Below, in pieces: positions 59,086 to 64,000 of a stretch of 64,000 bases of DNA. Below the pieces are notes generated by a model. The model made no database searches. It was given only the letters and a program-made list of their open reading frames with translations, and was not told where the DNA came from. Each line of letters starts with the position of its first letter. Position 1 is the first letter of the stretch. The stretch comes from Protula sp. h YS-2021. Lineage: Eukaryota > Annelida > Polychaeta > Sabellida > Serpulidae. The DNA lies in the NCBI GenBank assembly GCA_949752745.1, contig OX457024.1, positions 54,500,510 through 54,564,509 of the forward strand, written 5' to 3'. The translations under genes were made by a program, and so were the position numbers.

Positions 59086-59222
59086 ATTAAAACTTATAGC
59101 GTTCTAGTCTCTAGCCGTTATGGCTGGCAAGACGAATGAGAGAGTGGTTTGGGTACAAATGTTTATTGCCTGACTGCTGAACACATTATGCATAAAACAA
59201 ACATACTTTAAGAAACTGTCCA
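59086..59222 (-). repeat. Split direct repeat B1, next to the recombinase gene
   Basis: 137 bp matching the first quarter of each 555-557 bp unit, up to AAGAAACTGTCCA, after which it turns into the end of the recombinase region. This is the expected position of the internal B repeat in a Ngaro-type element. Confidence 0.82.
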
Positions 59223-59255
59223 AATACCCAAACCGCGAAGTGTTACTTGTAGTAG

Positions 59256-60242
59256 TTAGGACAAGGCGTTTTGAACGTTTGATCCCATGGTTTTTGCACA
59301 ATCCAGGCGTAGACTCAGAGGGACGTCAGTGTATCGCGTGTAGGACTCCGATGTCCAGTCTCCTTGGCTCTTAATCACTTGCGGTGGCAGCCCACAGGCA
59401 AGAGCAAAGGTAGCCCCGGCTCGTCGTAGGCTATGGCCGCTGTAGGCTGAGTCATCTAGCCCAACAGCACGCAGTTTGCATTTCAGCATCGACGAGAACG
59501 CTGCGTGGGAGAGAGGGACGGTGGAGTACGGGGTTCTGTAGGAGAAAAGCGCCGCTTTACCATGTGCGGGCGAAAGGCGGAGGTGGTGTTTTAACGCTGC
59601 AGTGAGGCATACTGTAGACTGCTCTACCTCTGGGATTGGGATGACGAGGGCTCGTGAAAAGTTGCGAAGTGTTTTGGTGCGTTTTACGTGAACTAGGGCG
59701 CCATCTGCACACAGCGTTACATCATCACGGCAGAGGTCAGTTCTACAGTCGTGGCTAGTCTGGGTACGGGATAGCAGCGAGGACTTGCGCAGAAAGGTAA
59801 AGAAGCCCATGAGACAAGCAGCCCAGAAGCAGGCCTCTAATGGTTGCGAGAGGTCGAGAACTCCTCGGACGCGCTGCAAGATATCCAGCGAGAGCGGTAA
59901 TTTCTGTCGGGGTGGCGTACCTTTCTGCGTGTCGATTCCTTTCAATAGCATCTTCACGAAGTGGTTATTCTCAATGGGGTTCGTGTAACCCAGCTCCAAG
60001 TGGAGTAGGCGAACTGCAGCGAGATAGCATCTCACGGACTGGGGTTTCAGGGATCGGCTGAGAAAACACGCGTAACGGAGCACGGTCGTAGTTTCTGCGG
60101 GGGCTGGGCGCATTCTAAAGGCTTGGCAGAAGGCCAGGTAAGACTTCAGCTGAGCCGAGTACGTTTTACGAGTGCTTTCTGCTAGGGCTGCTCTGCGGAA
60201 TTGGGCCACTTCGTTGTCCAAAATTTGTGTCTCCCGTACCAC
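59256..60242 (-). CDS. Tyrosine recombinase (Ngaro/DIRS-type), 328 aa
   Basis: Integrates the circular DNA intermediate of this retrotransposon group. The N-terminal half (about 10-105) looks like a core-binding domain (STRKTYSAQLKSYLAFC). The catalytic half has R152 (TFLRKSS), H270-S-L-R273 (SGHSLRRAGATFA), a GDW at 294-296 and the nucleophile Tyr304 in YTRYTDV, the spacing of phage-integrase-fold recombinases. The frame is intact. The start at 60242 overlaps the end of the RT-RNase H frame by 61 nt in another frame; an upstream start or recoding from the RT frame cannot be excluded. It stops 34 nt before repeat B1. No methyltransferase domain is fused to it. Confidence 0.9.
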   Translation of the reverse strand: MVRETQILDNEVAQFRRAALAESTRKTYSAQLKSYLAFCQAFRMRPAPAETTTVLRYACFLSRSLKPQSVRCYLAAVRLLHLELGYTNPIENNHFVKMLLKGIDTQKGTPPRQKLPLSLDILQRVRGVLDLSQPLEACFWAACLMGFFTFLRKSSLLSRTQTSHDCRTDLCRDDVTLCADGALVHVKRTKTLRNFSRALVIPIPEVEQSTVCLTAALKHHLRLSPAHGKAALFSYRTPYSTVPLSHAAFSSMLKCKLRAVGLDDSAYSGHSLRRAGATFALACGLPPQVIKSQGDWTSESYTRYTDVPLSLRLDCAKTMGSNVQNALS

Positions 60243-61338
60243 TCCTGGAACAAACGACGCATAGCAATTGGTGACATGTGGTGCCGGAGGTCAGCGAGCG
60301 GGACGTGGCCGAATGCATACGTGGCATGTGGAAGGCTGGATAGTCGCGAAATGGCATCCGGGAGCTTATTAAGTTTCGTGTTTACGTAGGCGGCACATAT
60401 TTTAATGTCAAACTTAACGCATAATATTAGTATTTCGCATAAAACATCGGACGCAATAGTGTTTCTAATTCTTCCTCGGTTAAGGGCATAAAGGGTTGCT
60501 TTATTATCCGAATATAGTTGAACCGTCTTAGAAGCGCAGAACGGTGCCCAGCGGCGCAGCGCCAAAAGAACAGCAGCTAGTTCTTTCGTATTTATGTCGC
60601 AATCATTGATGGCGGGCATATCCGTGGCGAAGTTGCAATAGAGCCAGTCTATGGCTCTATTGTGGCAAACGACCGCTGCGCCTGCAGCAGTCGGGCTTGC
60701 GTCTGTGGCAATGTGAAAGGCGCGATCGGGCACATCCCTTTGGGAGGAAAAGCGAGATGTACCGTTGAATGAGGCGCAAAGCACATTAAGCAGTAGTAAG
60801 TCTCGGCGAGTGTCCGTAGTGATACGGGTGCGGTGGTTAGGGCGACGTAGTGACGTCATAAGCACGATTAGACGACGCATGGCCGGACGTATGACACTGA
60901 CAAGACGTCCGACCCAGTTCAGTTTCCCCAGCAGGCTCTGGAGGTCGCGTTTTGAGAGCCGTCTGTTGTCGGGACTGGCGTAGTGGGAGAGAAGGGTTTG
61001 GACTTCGCATAGCTTATCCGTGGGAATTGACAGCGTGCAGTCGGTGGAGTCGATAGTCACTCCGAGAAACGTTAGTCTGCGCGTAGGGGAGATGCATTTC
61101 TCCCAGTTGATTGCGAAACCAAGCGACCGGAGGAGCCGTATCAAGCATTGCATTGCCTTGAGCGTGTCGTCAAATGTATCAGCGGTAATAAAAAAGTCAT
61201 CGAGGTAGCAAATTATTGCTTTTATACCTTGTTTTTTAAGCATGCGGCAGACACTCTGAGTAATACGATGGAAAATACCAACGCTTAATGAAGCCCCGAA
61301 GGGCAAGCGGGTATCTACAAGGTATGTGTGATGTTTAT
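60182..61338 (-). CDS. Ngaro/DIRS-type reverse transcriptase-RNase H, C-terminal part
   Basis: Open from the A4 junction at 61338 to the stop at 60182. The visible part begins inside RT palm sequence (LPFGASLSVGIFHRITQ), then YLDD (34-37 from the first Met at 61306), the segment TFLGVTID, thumb-like sequence with LLGKLNWV, and RNase H with acidic residues D202 (HIATDAS), E242, D267 (YSDNKA) and D317. The first RT motifs and any Gag frame are missing because A4 interrupted the gene. The Met at 61306 is internal and not the true start. No stop or frameshift in what remains. The 61-nt overlap with the recombinase suggests coupled expression. Confidence 0.9.
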
Positions 61339-62307
61339 TGTTAGGTGTTTGTAATCTTCGGATCCCAGCCTTGTGCGTCTTTGACTTTCAACAGGAAGTG
61401 TAGCGACGAACAGACACAAGACTGATTATATTATCTTACGATTTCTAAGATTCCGGTTTTTTTTATCCAAGTCCAACTATTGCGAAAGCAAACTAATCCG
61501 TCTCGTGAACATCTGTTTTTATTTTCCTTACTTTATATTTTTCCAAATTAACAATTCCCAGTGCACCAGCACCACGTGCACCAACACCCTGTGCACCACT
61601 TGGACACACACCTGACGTGTATCCTCTATGCTTTCTCAAAATCGACTGCTGATGGCGCAGCGAGCGCGTTCCTTATATAGTTGCTGGCAGAGCAGCCGCC
61701 GCTAATTAAAAATGCATCCAATCAAAGAGCTTCGCGCCTAAACTAAGGACCAATGAAAAAGTAGCTGCCCATAAACATATCTTAAAAGCAACGTAGCGAC
61801 CAAAAACTGATATTTTCAAATCGATCACGAAGTCCTTTATAAAGTGGCACTATTGGTTCCAACCTATGGAGTTTTTAAATACTTGAAAACTACATGAAAA
61901 GTTTGTGCTAGGTAGCACAAAAATTTCCCTCGTCTCAAAACACGACAAAATGAAAAGTTCCGAACACAAAAATATTGCCATATGCACAATCGCGACGCGT
62001 TCTACTTAATGCCATGTGAAACTTTAAATTTCGTCACCGACTTGTGAAGATACCCGATATACTTGGTATATAAGTAAATTTTTAAATGGCGCGAAATCTA
62101 ACCAAGGATTTCAAACAAACTTGAAACTAGCACCAACGGGCGCTTTTCTCCATTTCCACGCAGCGGACGCATCCTCTCCCACAACAAACACAGTAAAGAA
62201 CAAAATGAATCACAAACGCCCTCAGCACACCCATAACACAACACATTCACACAAGACGCGACAATAACACATGCATACTCAGGAAATCACTTTTGCATAC
62301 CCTAACA
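61339..62307 (-). repeat. A4 3' LTR (969 bp)
   Basis: TGTTAGG to CCTAACA, palindrome at 61902-61921, followed by the polypurine tract at 62308-62322. Confidence 0.93.
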
Positions 62308-62560
62308 AACCCCCACTCCGAGAAAACACCAAAGTTGTTTTCTGATCACCTAGAGTATGCAAACCCGTGTGTTACACTTTAATCACCAACGAATATGAAA
62401 AACTCACGAAAAGCCTCAAAATGGAACACATTCCATAAAACCCTTAAACCACCACATAAAGTGTTCAATCTCCGATCACGGGTGGCAGATGTTCAAGGAA
62501 GTGTCACAAAGACAATAATAGTCACAATTTGCACAAAATGCAAAGAAAACGTCACAAAAG

Positions 62561-64000
62561 TCACTGCCGGCTCAGATAATCGGCTCCGATGTTTTCTGCT
62601 CCCTTGATGAACCTCATCGTGAAGGCATAGGTTTGTAGCGCCAGCGCCCATCGCATTAACCTCGCACTGTCATTCTTACTGTTCTTGAGGTATGCGAGTG
62701 GCGCGTGATCCGTCTCGAGGACAAAATGGGTTCCGTACAGAAACTTTGCGAAACGTTCGACTGCAAATACGATTGCCAAACACTCTCGTTCGATGACGGA
62801 ATAGTTCTTCTCGCGGGGAAGCAGCTTCCGACTGGCAAACGCGACAGGAAACACACCATCTTCATGTTCTTGGAGTAACATCGCACCGAGACCATTATCC
62901 GACGCGTCAGTCCGCACTATGAACTGTTTGTCAAGGTGGGGTAACCGGAGTATGGGCGCGCTGGTCATCAGGTGTTTCAGCTTGCGAAACGCACGTTCCT
63001 GAGTCTTACCCCACTCCACTTTGGATGGATGCTTCTTCCGCGTTAAATCAGTTAGCGGCGCGGCGACTTCAGCGAAATTCGGGATGAATTTCCTGTAAAA
63101 TCCGGCCATCCCAAGAAACGAACGCACTTGTTTCTTCGTTTGGGGCCGCGGAGCATCTCGAATCCTTTCCACCTTCTGGTCCTCCATCCGTAGCTTTCCA
63201 TTACCGATGACATGTCCAGTGAAACCAATGTCGGAGAATCCGATGAAGCACTTCGTCGGACGTACAGTGAGACCGGCATCACGGATGCGAACGAACAACT
63301 CGCGTAACGTCTTCATGTGTTCCTTCCACGTCGCCGTGTGTGGCAAGAGATCGTCAACATAGTTGTCGACGTTGGACAGACCCGTCAGCATCCTACGCAT
63401 CACACGATTGAACTTCGCCCCGGCGTTGATCAGGCCAAATGGATTCCTTTTGAACTGAAACGTTCCTTTCGACGTAGTAAATGCTGTGTAGCGTTTGGAA
63501 TCCTCGGCCATCGGTATCTGCCAATATCCCTTCTAAAAATCAATTTTCGAGAAGATCTTGTCGGTTCCGATCCGTGCCATGATATCTTCGTAATTTTGCA
63601 TTGGTTCGTTGTCAAATTTCGTGACCGTGTTCAGTCTTCTGAAATCAATGCAAAATCGATTGGATCCGTCTTTTTTCTTGACGAGAACCACCGGCGAATT
63701 GTATTCTGACGTGCACTCTTCAATAATGCCGGCTTGTAGCATCTTCTCAACCTCGTCGTCAATCGCTTTGCGTTTTGCAAAAGGAACAGCGTACGGTCTA
63801 ACACGGATCGGTTCTGTTGTAGTCAGCTCTATCTTGTGCTCTCCAAGATTTGTGAGTCCAGGAACATCAGAAAAAATGTCCTGGAACTCCTCGAGTACTG
63901 CATTGACCTCAGAACGTTCCGACTCTGTCAAATCCGGGCCGATGTGCACGTCCTTGAACGTTTCCTGCTGCTCCGTGGTTGGTAGGTGTAGCGGTGGTTC
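62561..64000 (-). pseudogene. pol: A4 RT-RNase H with an in-frame stop, 5' part outside window
   Basis: Continuous family A pol from the window edge (linker and RT N-terminus, DVHIGPDL) to the stop at 62561, with RT YVDD and RNase H motifs. At 63533-63535 the codon that is Ser in A1-A3 (KIDFSKGYW) is TAG, through two adjacent base changes. The stop falls one residue after the first catalytic RT motif (KIDF), so no functional RT can be made. Otherwise nearly identical to A3. Confidence 0.92.

Larger units (their letters stand above)
57974..61338 (-). mobile_element. Ngaro/DIRS-type tyrosine-recombinase retrotransposon, 3' part
   Basis: In minus sense: end of RT, RNase H, an overlapping tyrosine recombinase frame, then a tail of direct repeats. 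There is no methyltransferase domain between RNase H and recombinase, and the repeats are direct and split, which fits Ngaro better than DIRS1. The tail reads B1 (59222-59086), A (59085-58669), B (58668-58531), A (58530-58112), B (58111-57974), one A-B unit more than the usual B-A-B. The 5' part is cut off by A4 at 61338 and lies beyond the window. No target duplication is expected for this mechanism, and none is visible at the left end, where satellite GAAACGGGG meets ATTAAAACTT. Confidence 0.85.
61339..64000 (-). mobile_element. A4: family A retrotransposon, 3' part, cut by window end
   Basis: Minus strand: 3' LTR (61339-62307), untranslated stretch, then the 3' half of pol to the window edge. 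It is inserted in the RT gene of the Ngaro-type element; TTTAT (61334-61338) is the visible left flank and the expected target duplication. LTR variants (for example CCAAGTCCAAC and CTCGTGAAC) group it with A3. One nonsense codon is visible. Confidence 0.92.

Overview
This is metazoan-type nuclear DNA made almost entirely of repeats. I found no host gene, tRNA, rRNA or bacterial feature. The evidence is LTR retrotransposons with tRNA-Pro-type primer binding sites, a tyrosine-recombinase retrotransposon, and a large satellite array with higher-order repeat (HOR) structure. The species cannot be fixed from the sequence. A pericentromeric or other heterochromatic location is a reasonable inference.

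Four kinds of DNA are present. (1) Family A: an LTR retrotransposon of about 6.69 kb with a single 1483-codon Gag-Pol frame. Its pol order is protease, integrase, reverse transcriptase, RNase H. The domains are Ty3/gypsy-type but the order is that of copia, as in the Gmr1-like group. Four copies are present (A1 1-5852, A2 21316-28004, A3 48535-55222, A4 61339-64000), all on the minus strand. A2 and A3 are complete with intact frames, near-identical LTRs and 5-bp target duplications. A1 is frameshifted by a 35-bp deletion and A4 carries a nonsense codon. (2) Family B: a relative of about 7.19 kb and about 1506 codons with the same domain order. B2 (9001-16190) is complete except for one nonsense codon, B1 (5853-8974) is cut by A1, and B3 (plus strand, 8975-9000 and 16191-17730) is the old host of B1 and B2. 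(3) A purine-rich satellite (17731-57973, about 27 kb without A2 and A3). It has sub-monomers of about 87-90 bp organised in HOR units of about 348, 902, 987 and 1261 bp. (4) The 3' half of a Ngaro/DIRS-type element (57974-61338, minus strand) with RT-RNase H, tyrosine recombinase and a tandem tail of split direct repeats.

Reading the nesting gives an order of events. B3 received B1 and B2 only 21 bp apart, then A1 landed in B1. The satellite abuts a truncated B3 LTR. A2 and A3 landed in the satellite; removing each one together with one target duplication restores the HOR period across the site. The Ngaro element sits at the more diverged right edge of the array, and A4 landed in it. Family A is therefore the youngest layer in all four cases. 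The points most worth following are the HOR satellite invaded by Gmr1-like elements, the integrase-before-RT polyproteins, a promoter core with a perfect palindrome shared by two families whose LTR ends do not match, two primer-binding-site variants in family A, and the duplicated tail of the Ngaro element.
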